NCBI RefSeq assembly: GCF_029360805.1
Contig: NZ_JARKNC010000008.1
Coordinates: forward strand, 372,001 to 436,000
DNA length: 64,000 bases
Source of the DNA: Daejeonella sp. JGW-45
GTDB lineage: Bacteria > Bacteroidota > Bacteroidia > Sphingobacteriales > Sphingobacteriaceae
Direction: 5' to 3'
This document shows, piece by piece, positions 33,928 through 41,082 of this stretch. The notes beneath the pieces are model-generated. The model ran no database searches. It was not told where the DNA came from and was given only the letters and a program-made list of their open reading frames with translations. Within the stretch, counting starts at the first letter, position 1, and each line of letters opens with the position of its first letter. Both the position numbers and the translations under genes were made by a program.

Positions 33928-34968
33928 CTAAACTTTAACACCTTTCTTTTTGCTCCGCTTATTCTGCACCAGCGGATCTTCTTTCTGGTCGGCGTTCTGT
34001 TTTCTGTCCACCGACGCCTTCGGCTCCTGACCTTGCGAAACACTCTCCGACTTCTTAACCTCCTTAATCGTGTCCCGCTTAACCGGATTCATCTTGTGAT
34101 CGTACACATTCACATTCTTATACTGCGGTGACGCCTCTATGAAATATCGCGCTTCCTTGCCGCCATCACGAACCACAGTCACAGATTGTACATTGCCTCG
34201 CTCCAGCGAGCGCATCAGGTCGACCTTCTGATTCGGATCCGCAAGTTCTTTGATCGTAAAACCATCCAGCGCCTTCTCCAGGTCATAGCCGTACTTTTCA
34301 CCGAACTGCTTGATCTTATGATTACCCGAATCAGTTTTGGTGTCAAAATCCAGCTTTATCCACGCTTTGTATTTAACCTGCTCCTGCGTCTTCAGCTCTT
34401 TATGAACGGCACGGCCTTCCAGCAGGTTAAACGCCTCCTTCGCCGTAATAGACGAGCCGTTGTTCACGTAGAAGGTTTGGGATTTGTCTAGCGACGCGTC
34501 GCTATGCTTCAACGAAGCATCATACCGGTTAATAAAGTACATATCCGTAGTATCGGATTTACGCAGGTGCAGGGTATAGTCCATGCGGTTATTGAAATGC
34601 GGGATCTCGGTTTGAAGCTGAAATTCTTTCAGGCCTTTCTGGATACCTGACGCTAAATCCTTGTTTAGCGTCTCGCCGAAGCCAAAGTTCTTTAGCTGCG
34701 ATTGTAAAAACTCAACATTTTGTGTATTCATAGCTTTATTGTTTAATTGATTAATAATATCCGGGATGTATTGGTACGTCATCCGGTCATAGTCTGACGT
34801 GTTGTCGTGGGCAAACTGGGCCGCATCAAACCGGTCGCTGAAAGTGTGTAGCTGATCAGCGCTCGTTATCGGCATACACTCTTCATAGGCTACCCATTGC
34901 TTACCCTGATCGGCCTTGCTTTTTAATAGTTTGCCTATTTCAGTCTGTATATCTTTCTGCAATTTCAT
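33928..34968 (-). CDS. DUF3945/DUF4099-like conjugative-element protein
   Basis: 346 residues. The middle and C-terminal parts fit DUF3945-type repeats of Bacteroidota conjugative elements: AFNLLEGRAVHKELKTQEQV, KAWIKLDFDTKTDSGNHKI, YGYDLEKALDGFTIKELADP and MRSLERGNVQSVT. The C-terminus is basic and Gln-rich (QNKRSKKKG). Function unknown, probably in transfer or mobile-DNA processing. Last gene of the tra operon; a broken copy of its 3' end is at 11258-11567. Confidence 0.75.
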   Translation of the reverse strand: MKLQKDIQTEIGKLLKSKADQGKQWVAYEECMPITSADQLHTFSDRFDAAQFAHDNTSDYDRMTYQYIPDIINQLNNKAMNTQNVEFLQSQLKNFGFGETLNKDLASGIQKGLKEFQLQTEIPHFNNRMDYTLHLRKSDTTDMYFINRYDASLKHSDASLDKSQTFYVNNGSSITAKEAFNLLEGRAVHKELKTQEQVKYKAWIKLDFDTKTDSGNHKIKQFGEKYGYDLEKALDGFTIKELADPNQKVDLMRSLERGNVQSVTVVRDGGKEARYFIEASPQYKNVNVYDHKMNPVKRDTIKEVKKSESVSQGQEPKASVDRKQNADQKEDPLVQNKRSKKKGVKV

Positions 34969-34973
34969 GATCG

Positions 34974-35519
34974 CTATCTTACAGTTCGTGCATCTTCGAT
35001 ATCGGAGCGCGATACCTCTAAGCTCATGTGGCGAGCGCCGTCTTTCTCATACAATTCGATGAAAAGGGCTTTATCATCCGGCAGGGTGAACTTGTTCAAT
35101 CGGAAGATTTTCATTAGGCGACCCGCCGGTGCTATAGAGGCGGATTCTTGTCCGAAAACCGCATCGGGATAAACTTCTTCTTCCTGGGTGACCGTTCGCT
35201 TTGCTGCTTTAAGATCGCGGATGTAAAAGCGAATGAAGTCGATGTCGTAAGGAATGGACGACCGATTACTTAGCCGGAGCTTAAAGTAAAAGCTCCCTTC
35301 GTTAATGAGTACGTTGTTCAATTCGGCCTTAGTGTTTCCTTCCTTGTCTCTGGCGAGGCGGGAAAATTTCAGGTCGGCGATTGTGCTGGGTACCTTCGCC
35401 GATTGTACAACTTTCGGGTCATTAGGCTCGTTAGCCGGGTGGCCGTAGCTTGCGCCCTGCGCAAATGCACGCCCTGCCAATAGCAGAATGAGCAGCGTAA
35501 TTAAATGATACGTTTTCAT
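34974..35519 (-). CDS. traN: Short TraN-like protein (DUF4138)
   Basis: 181 residues with a signal peptide (LITLLILLLAGRAFAQ). The rest matches the DUF4138 beta domain of TraN: LNNVLINEGSFYFKLRLSNR, IPYDIDFIRFYIRDLKAAKR, PAGRLMKIFRLNKFTLPDDK. TraN is a periplasmic/outer-membrane part of the mating channel. The usual protein is nearer 300 residues, so this is a short form, perhaps lacking the N-terminal segment. It follows traM by 10 bp. Confidence 0.8.
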   Translation of the reverse strand: MKTYHLITLLILLLAGRAFAQGASYGHPANEPNDPKVVQSAKVPSTIADLKFSRLARDKEGNTKAELNNVLINEGSFYFKLRLSNRSSIPYDIDFIRFYIRDLKAAKRTVTQEEEVYPDAVFGQESASIAPAGRLMKIFRLNKFTLPDDKALFIELYEKDGARHMSLEVSRSDIEDARTVR

Positions 35520-35529
35520 AATGGATAGA

Positions 35530-36669
35530 TTAGTTGTTCCGTTGGTTATTGTCGCGAAGCAGGAGTTTGTATCCCGCCTTTACCTTCACACGTACTTGTT
35601 TGGCTTTCTTACTGAACAGCCCCTTTGCAGCCTGAATACCGGCACCGGCCACTTGTGCAGAAACCGACGGATCCATGGATAAAACCTGCAAGCTTTGAAT
35701 GGCCTCTTCCGTTCCGCTTTTGATGGCATCGCGTGTTATAGCACCGGGTATGTATAGCCCTTCGAGCCCGTCTAAGTCATAGGCTGATAATGCCACCGGC
35801 AAAATCGCATTCCGATAGCGCAGGGTAGCTATATTGATTTTCAGTCTTTCGCCCTCAACGGCTGCGATGCCGAACAGGAATTCATTTTTAGGGATCAGTC
35901 TTCCTGCAACGTAAATGCTGTCAGAAAGCCGCAATTTTATGACGGAGCCTGATACAATATCTTGGTCTTGATGAATGACGGCATTGACGGCGTTTCCGGC
36001 AACGCTCTCCAGCGTGTTCTGATTACTGGCACCCTGTGTGGCTTGCTGGACCGCGAATACCTGCCCTTTACTCTTTGCGGAAGTTAATTTTAACCGCTCT
36101 TTAGCAAGACCGGGGTTCTGAATATCCATGATTTTTTCGAGTACTGCGTTGAGCTGCTTCATCTCTGGGTCATCCCCGCCGGTCTGGATAGATTGCATGA
36201 GGCTTTCAAGCCGGTTAACATCACCCGAAATGGAAGAACTTCTCGACACATTGCGCGAGGGTGAAGATGTTGGCGCTTGTGGTCGGTTGATCTCTTGTTG
36301 CAGCAAAGCAAGGCGCTGCCTGATCTCTGCTTCCTGTTGATCGGCGGGATTGCTTGTCAAAGCATCGAAGCCTGGCTGTGACGAATATTCTCCGACTGAA
36401 TCCCCCCAGCTCGAATTGTTTAGTTCCTTAAGCGACGCCTCGTAGGCGCTAAGCTTATCATCTTTTTCGTTCCCGGTGAATTTGGCTTCTGGTAGTGCAG
36501 TGTTGATCCCACGAGTTTCTAGACTCGCACCGTGCTCGGCATTTCTTGTCTGACCACCGCCCAGCGCCCAAAACGCCATGGTTAAAAACGGAGTGATCAA
36601 AAGAGGAAGAACCAATAGGAATTTTCGATGCCTTAAATAGGCTTGTGAATGAATCGTTTTCATAGTCAT
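35530..36669 (-). CDS. traM: TraM, VirB10-like conjugation protein
   Basis: About 379 residues. A basic N-terminus and one membrane helix (FLLVLPLLITPFLTMAFWAL) lead into a Pro/Ser/Gln-rich spacer with coiled-coil tendency (ADQQEAEIRQRLALLQQEI) and a C-terminal TraM domain (SGSVIKLRLSDSIYVAGRLI, NEFLFGIAAVEGERLKINIA, YDLDGLEGLYIPG, KVKAGYKLLLRD), equivalent to VirB10 barrels. It links inner and outer membrane parts of the mating apparatus. ATG 36669 is chosen over 36663, both close to the end of the preceding gene. Confidence 0.88.
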   Translation of the reverse strand: MTMKTIHSQAYLRHRKFLLVLPLLITPFLTMAFWALGGGQTRNAEHGASLETRGINTALPEAKFTGNEKDDKLSAYEASLKELNNSSWGDSVGEYSSQPGFDALTSNPADQQEAEIRQRLALLQQEINRPQAPTSSPSRNVSRSSSISGDVNRLESLMQSIQTGGDDPEMKQLNAVLEKIMDIQNPGLAKERLKLTSAKSKGQVFAVQQATQGASNQNTLESVAGNAVNAVIHQDQDIVSGSVIKLRLSDSIYVAGRLIPKNEFLFGIAAVEGERLKINIATLRYRNAILPVALSAYDLDGLEGLYIPGAITRDAIKSGTEEAIQSLQVLSMDPSVSAQVAGAGIQAAKGLFSKKAKQVRVKVKAGYKLLLRDNNQRNN

Positions 36670-36674
36670 ATTTG

Positions 36675-36905
36675 TTAAGTGAAAAAAAGCGATGTCACGA
36701 TCAGGTATATGCAAGTGCCGCCACCAAGAAGACAGACCAGAAACAGCCAGAATTTAAGCTGCTGTGCAGGCAGGCTATTGATCGTTGTATTCATTTTCAT
36801 TGCAAGACGCCGCTGCCAATGCACGAGGGAATAGGATATCCGCATGGCTAGTTTCTCCTGCCCGCTCGTAAGCTTTACTGATGTCTTCATGCTTCGGAAA
36901 ATCAT
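36675..36905 (-). CDS. traL: Small single-span protein in the TraL position
   Basis: 76 residues with one hydrophobic helix near the C-terminus (LKFWLFLVCLLGGGTCIYLI) preceded by SLPAQQ, the layout of the small TraL (DUF3989-type) protein between TraK and TraM in CTnDOT-like operons. Start ATG 36905 overlaps the traK stop by ATGA. Identity rests mainly on size and position. Confidence 0.6.
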   Translation of the reverse strand: MIFRSMKTSVKLTSGQEKLAMRISYSLVHWQRRLAMKMNTTINSLPAQQLKFWLFLVCLLGGGTCIYLIVTSLFFT

Positions 36906-37525
36906 GGTCTTGCGTTTTGGAGGGTGGTATCCCGGTTAGTGATAATTTCCCACCGTTCGATCAAAAAACCGTGGGGGTTGTTGTCTGAGCGACTTACGTT
37001 TCGCAGTGTTCCTTCAGTTATCAGGTTCCTGCTGGTCGTGGAAGTAGCGCGGATGAGTTTTTGCATCGCGTAGCAACGGAACTGATATGGGTATTCATCC
37101 ATATTCAATGCGACGCTGTCTACCACTATTTCCTGGCTGATGTTCGCAGAGATCAGGTTCGTATAGTATCCTCCTTCTTTAAGGTTGTCGTATTGAGCCT
37201 TAATTGATTGATCGCCGAGGTAGAGTGCCTTCGAGATATTTGTCTGAATGACTTTATCGTCCGGATCGAGCGTGAAGAAAAACTGGTGGAATGTGCGAAC
37301 GTGATCACGTGCTTCAACCGGAATGTTGTCTTTCCTGCCGGAAGCGAAAGCCTCCAGCGCTTTTCCGCCTGCTAAAATGTATACACGGTCCTGCGCCACT
37401 TGTACTGCCTGGTAACTTTTAATTAGTGCGAAGCCTGAGATTAGCACGCAGGCCAGAATGAGCAAAAAGCTGAACAGGCGGATATGCTTAAATGCTTTGT
37501 CGATATTTCTTAATTGGCTGAACAT
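36902..37525 (-). CDS. traK: TraK, VirB8-like conjugation protein
   Basis: From ATG 37525 (MFSQLRNIDKAFKHIRLFSF) about 207 residues: a membrane helix (LLILACVLISGFALIKSY) and a periplasmic NTF2-like domain (LAGGKALEAFASGRKDNIPV, DHVRTFHQFFFTLDPDD, LYLGDQSIKAQYDNL). This is TraK, the VirB8 equivalent that assembles the channel. An upstream in-frame ATG exists at 37654 but lies inside traJ and is not favoured. Confidence 0.9.
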   Translation of the reverse strand: MFSQLRNIDKAFKHIRLFSFLLILACVLISGFALIKSYQAVQVAQDRVYILAGGKALEAFASGRKDNIPVEARDHVRTFHQFFFTLDPDDKVIQTNISKALYLGDQSIKAQYDNLKEGGYYTNLISANISQEIVVDSVALNMDEYPYQFRCYAMQKLIRATSTTSRNLITEGTLRNVSRSDNNPHGFLIERWEIITNRDTTLQNARP

Positions 37526-37541
37526 ATTAGTAGAATTTAGA

Positions 37542-38750
37542 TTAGTTGCCGCTGAGGCGATTTTTATGATAGTCGTTCGTGCTGCCGTTTGCGAAGTATC
37601 CGTCTGATACGGAACGTTCGGCCATTCCCTGGCTAGTAGTGGATCGGCCTCCAAAAACGTCTTGCGCCATTCCGGTTGCAGTTCCTGTGATTGTTTGTGT
37701 ACTGCTGGACACCAGGGTGTTCACCTTTTGCAGCAACGCATTGCCGCCTCCAGCGTGAACGATGTAGTTTGCCACGCTCGGAACGGTGAAATAGCCGACA
37801 ATGCCGATCACCAGGAAAATGAGATATGCCGTATCCGTGGAACTAAAAAAGGTATCTCCTGACGATTGGACCTGAGAAATGTCCAGCTTGAGCATATTCT
37901 CCTGCACCTTGCCTATAATGCTTCCAAAGATGTTGGAGACCGGCAGCCATAAAAAAATGTTAATGTAGCGGCCTAACCAAACCGTTAGCGTATGCTGAAA
38001 GCCATCAAAAACAGCAAAACCAAATACAAGCGGGCCCAATATGGCCAGTACGATCAGGTAGAATGTCCGGATGGTGTTAATGCAAAGCGATGCTGCCTGG
38101 AAAAGAATCTCTAATACTTCGCTCATCCACTCTTTTATCGAGTTTCGGAAATTGTACGACGCCTTGGCCATTGCGAACTTCATGTCGTTGCCAACGCTCT
38201 CGAACATTCCCTCATCGTCGCCGGTGGGATCATCAGGATGCGTATATTTGTACCATTTATCGCGGTCGCCGCTGCCGTCGGTTCCTACATACATCTGCCA
38301 GGCATCTGACTTCTTAATGGCCTCTTCTTTCTTTTTTAAAAGTGTAGCGATTGCTTTGTTAGAGTCCTTAACCATTCCACCTGTTGCGGTGACTGTTGGC
38401 TGAAGCACCCCGTTTATTAAGGAAAGTACCGCAGGAAACATCAGTACAGCCAAACCTAGGGCGAACGGGCGAAGCAGCGGATAAAAGTCGATTGGTTCAG
38501 CGGCGGCGATCTGGCGCCAAACCCTTGAGGCGATATACCACAGGGCAGCGAATCCTGCTATCCCACGTCCAACACCGATCAAGCGGGAACATAACGGGAT
38601 CATTTCCTGGTATACCCGATCCAGTTCCGCCTGCAATCCGTGGATGCTTCCGCCCAGGTTTTGCGCCTGTAAAAGGGTTGGAAATAAAAGTAATGGGATA
38701 ATAAGGCCCCCTTTCCCCCGCGGACGGAGGTCATTTTTTTTTATTTTCAT
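37542..38750 (-). CDS. traJ: TraJ, VirB6-like polytopic protein
   Basis: 402 residues, about six to seven membrane segments (RGIAGFAALWYIASRVW, LRPFALGLAVLMFPAVLSLI, FYLIVLAILGPLVFGFAVFD, YLIFLVIGIVGYFTVPSV) with a large loop between the second and third and a C-terminal tail rich in Ser/Thr/Gly. This is TraJ of Bacteroidota conjugation systems, the VirB6-like inner-membrane channel part. It lies directly downstream of three TraI-like genes. Confidence 0.9.
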   Translation of the reverse strand: MKIKKNDLRPRGKGGLIIPLLLFPTLLQAQNLGGSIHGLQAELDRVYQEMIPLCSRLIGVGRGIAGFAALWYIASRVWRQIAAAEPIDFYPLLRPFALGLAVLMFPAVLSLINGVLQPTVTATGGMVKDSNKAIATLLKKKEEAIKKSDAWQMYVGTDGSGDRDKWYKYTHPDDPTGDDEGMFESVGNDMKFAMAKASYNFRNSIKEWMSEVLEILFQAASLCINTIRTFYLIVLAILGPLVFGFAVFDGFQHTLTVWLGRYINIFLWLPVSNIFGSIIGKVQENMLKLDISQVQSSGDTFFSSTDTAYLIFLVIGIVGYFTVPSVANYIVHAGGGNALLQKVNTLVSSSTQTITGTATGMAQDVFGGRSTTSQGMAERSVSDGYFANGSTNDYHKNRLSGN

Positions 38751-38761
38751 GGCTTTGGGAT

Positions 38762-39391
38762 TTAGTAAAGAGATTCTACCCGTTCTATGCTTCGCCGCTC
38801 TTTATCACGCTGGATTGCGAGGATGATATTACGTTTGTTGAAGTCACGCAGAAAGCTGAGCTTGTCCTGCATACTGTCGAAGATCCGGTCGATGGACTGC
38901 AGCCGTTCATCGTCGCTCATCCGGAGGTCAGAAGAGCTGACCACGGTAGTGAGCTCGTCTAAGTTCTGTAGACTTTCTTTCGTCAGGCGGCTGTACACTT
39001 TCCCGAGGTAATCCAGTTCTGTCGGGCCAAAACTCCCCGACTCACGGAATCGATTATAAGCGCTCTTGTATTCGGTAAGCAGCTGTTTTTGAAGAACGAT
39101 GATATCAGCGACCCTTCTGTATTTCTTAACCGCGGGGCTGGCTTTCATCATACCGTCGAGAAAGACTTCATGCAGATTGAAGTTGCCTTCTGAAATATCC
39201 TTTACAGCATTATAGCCTTTACTTACAACCTGGTACCCCTTTTTCATGTCCGTCAGGATATTTTTTAGCTGCGTTAGTTTTTCGGCATTCAGCAAAAGCT
39301 GCTCGATTTCATTCGATTGACCTAAGCTTGGAGATAAGTAAGCGATCATCAGAAAACTGGTTAGCCATGCTCGTTTATTTGTCGTTTTCAT
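38762..39391 (-). CDS. TraI-like (VirB5-type) secreted helical protein, third paralogue
   Basis: 209 residues with a signal peptide (AWLTSFLMIAYLSPSLGQ) and a long helical body (LLLNAEKLTQLKNILTDMKK, GYQVVSKGYNAVKDISEGNF, LDGMMKASPAVKKYRRVAD, LDYLGKVYSRLTKESLQNLD, SDDERLQSIDRIFDSMQ). It is clearly related to the next two genes upstream, which share GYxxxxxGxxxVxxIxxGxF and SPAVKxxxxxxDII-type blocks. TraI/VirB5-like proteins form pilus-tip or periplasmic parts. It overlaps the preceding gene by 17 bp. Confidence 0.75.
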   Translation of the reverse strand: MKTTNKRAWLTSFLMIAYLSPSLGQSNEIEQLLLNAEKLTQLKNILTDMKKGYQVVSKGYNAVKDISEGNFNLHEVFLDGMMKASPAVKKYRRVADIIVLQKQLLTEYKSAYNRFRESGSFGPTELDYLGKVYSRLTKESLQNLDELTTVVSSSDLRMSDDERLQSIDRIFDSMQDKLSFLRDFNKRNIILAIQRDKERRSIERVESLY

Positions 39392-40040
39392 AAGCTTGAT
39401 TTAACTGGTAGATAGACTTTTGTTCTTTTATCCGGTTGGCTCCAAGCATCCTAACATCGGCGGCGAAAGATCCACTGAACTGGTAAGTGCTTAAAACATT
39501 GGTGTGAAGACTATTGAGCCGGGCAATCCGTTCTTCGTCTTCCATTTGGTATGCCGATGGGGTCGTCAGGGAGATGAGATCGTCAAGATACCCTTCGAGG
39601 TCATTTACCACCCGCCGCTTTACTTCTGAAACATATTCAAGATCGTTCGGCTGGAGTCCTTTCGTTTTGCGCAGATTCGAGAACGTTGCTAAAACCTCGA
39701 TCTGCATTACCAGTATCTCGGAGAGCTTTGCGTTTCGTTTCACGGCCGGACTTATTGCTTTCCGGGAGCCAAGAAAATCTCGATGCAGGGTAAACTCACC
39801 ATCAGTGATGCTACGGATGGTACCGATCCCATCGCGAGCTACGGTATACCCCCTTTTCAGGTACCCGGAATATACTTTCAGCGCGGCTAGTTGCTCAACA
39901 AGGTATCGCCTTTGCGTTTTCTTCTGATTGAAAATTTCGCCAGCCGTTTGTGCTACAGCGATATTGGAAGCTACCAGGACAAGCAGAAACATAAAGTATG
40001 GTAAAGTTCTCAGGCAACGCTTTTTAATTTTCGATTCCAT
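39375..40040 (-). CDS. TraI-like (VirB5-type) secreted helical protein, second paralogue
   Basis: 221 residues; signal peptide (PYFMFLLVLVASNIAVAQ) then helices QRRYLVEQLAALKVYSGYLK, RGYTVARDGIGTIRSITDGE, SRKAISPAVKRNAKLSEILV, LEYVSEVKRRVVNDLEGYLD. Same block order as its neighbours 38762-39391 and 40024-40704, showing a tandem triplication that diverged. It overlaps both neighbours by 17 bp, so translation is coupled. Confidence 0.75.
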   Translation of the reverse strand: MESKIKKRCLRTLPYFMFLLVLVASNIAVAQTAGEIFNQKKTQRRYLVEQLAALKVYSGYLKRGYTVARDGIGTIRSITDGEFTLHRDFLGSRKAISPAVKRNAKLSEILVMQIEVLATFSNLRKTKGLQPNDLEYVSEVKRRVVNDLEGYLDDLISLTTPSAYQMEDEERIARLNSLHTNVLSTYQFSGSFAADVRMLGANRIKEQKSIYQLNQAYENDK

Positions 40041-40704
40041 AAAACCTCCTCGTTTGTTGAATGTCCCGCTCAGATTTAGCCCTTGTAAGGCTAAGCATGA
40101 TATTTTGATTATTGAATTGCCTCAGGTCGCTGTAGTTCTCGTCAATCCGGTCGGCAGCAGCATTGATCAGCTCCAGGCGCTTTGCGTCACTCATCTGTGT
40201 ATTAAAGGAGTTGACAATAAGCAATATTTGGTCGAGGTTCTTTACGCTAGCAGTTAAGATGCCGGAGTAAACCTTCTCCATGTAGTCCAATTCACCTGGT
40301 TTGAAGTGCTGGTCTTTACGAAAAAGGTTGTAAGCATGCCGGTATTCCTCTACGAGTGCCCCTTGCTTTTTTGTGATGTCCCTGATCCGCTGGTAATAAG
40401 AAATAGCCGCTTTTACTTTCCAAAGCTCCTCGTAGTACTCCCGGTATAGTTCTCGCTGTTTTTCGGTCCAGCCGGCGATTTCAGTGAGTTTCAGCTTGGA
40501 TAACTCATTTTCGAGAACCTTTTGGGCGTTCTGAAGCCAGATCGTTTCATTCTGCATCCGCTGTATCTTCAAGTCGACGGCTTTGATCGCTTTTTTTACC
40601 CCCGCGCGGATCACTTCAAGTATTCCGACTTGTGCGTTCGCCCGCTGTAGCGGAGAAAAGACTGTTAAAGCGGCCAGAACGACTATTATTTTTATGCTTT
40701 TCAT
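40024..40704 (-). CDS. TraI-like (VirB5-type) secreted helical protein, first paralogue
   Basis: From ATG 40704 (MKSIKIIVVLAALTVFSPLQ signal region, AxA-type cleavage near ANAQ), about 226 residues. Helical body with QNAQKVLENELSKLKLTEIA, WTEKQRELYREYYEELWKVK, YYQRIRDITKKQGALVEEYR and LDYMEKVYSGILTASVKNLD. An earlier in-frame ATG at 40764 would lie inside the lipoprotein gene and precede the signal peptide, so 40704 is preferred. First of three tandem paralogues. Confidence 0.75.
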   Translation of the reverse strand: MKSIKIIVVLAALTVFSPLQRANAQVGILEVIRAGVKKAIKAVDLKIQRMQNETIWLQNAQKVLENELSKLKLTEIAGWTEKQRELYREYYEELWKVKAAISYYQRIRDITKKQGALVEEYRHAYNLFRKDQHFKPGELDYMEKVYSGILTASVKNLDQILLIVNSFNTQMSDAKRLELINAAADRIDENYSDLRQFNNQNIMLSLTRAKSERDIQQTRRFYGIEN

Positions 40705-40714
40705 AAGTAGGCGA

Positions 40715-41080
40715 TTAAGGGAGTCTTCTGTATTCTGATGATTCCATCCGAAGTACGCTATCACCGTCTTTCATGGTGATGATTCTTCCGCGCTTGCTTT
40801 CCCGTAGTTGCTGACTTTGGGGATTATAAGTTGCGGTAAGCTCTTCGTGGCGCTGTTCCTTGGGCAGCAACTTTCCTTCACGTATTTTCTGATAACCCGT
40901 TGTTCGCGTAATGCTGTACGAGTTTTCGTTAATCTCACGTATTTCAAGCGTATCGTCGGCAATACTGTATTCGCCTTCGGCGTGTTTCACATAAGTCCCG
41001 CTGAACTCAGGCTTGTTGTCGTTGCCCCTGCAGGCGCAGAATAGGGAAACGACCATTAGGGCAATCATTTTCTGTTTCAT
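40715..41080 (-). CDS. Small lipoprotein of the tra operon
   Basis: 121 residues. The N-terminus MIALMVVSLFCACRG ends in a lipobox-like CAC, so an outer-membrane lipoprotein is likely. The mature part is a small beta-rich domain (FSGTYVKHAEGEYSIADDTL, SYSITRTTGYQKIREG) similar to small lipoproteins between traG and traI in other elements of this type. Function unknown; ends 11 bp before the first TraI-like gene. Confidence 0.7.
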   Translation of the reverse strand: MKQKMIALMVVSLFCACRGNDNKPEFSGTYVKHAEGEYSIADDTLEIREINENSYSITRTTGYQKIREGKLLPKEQRHEELTATYNPQSQQLRESKRGRIITMKDGDSVLRMESSEYRRLP

Positions 41081-41082
41081 AA

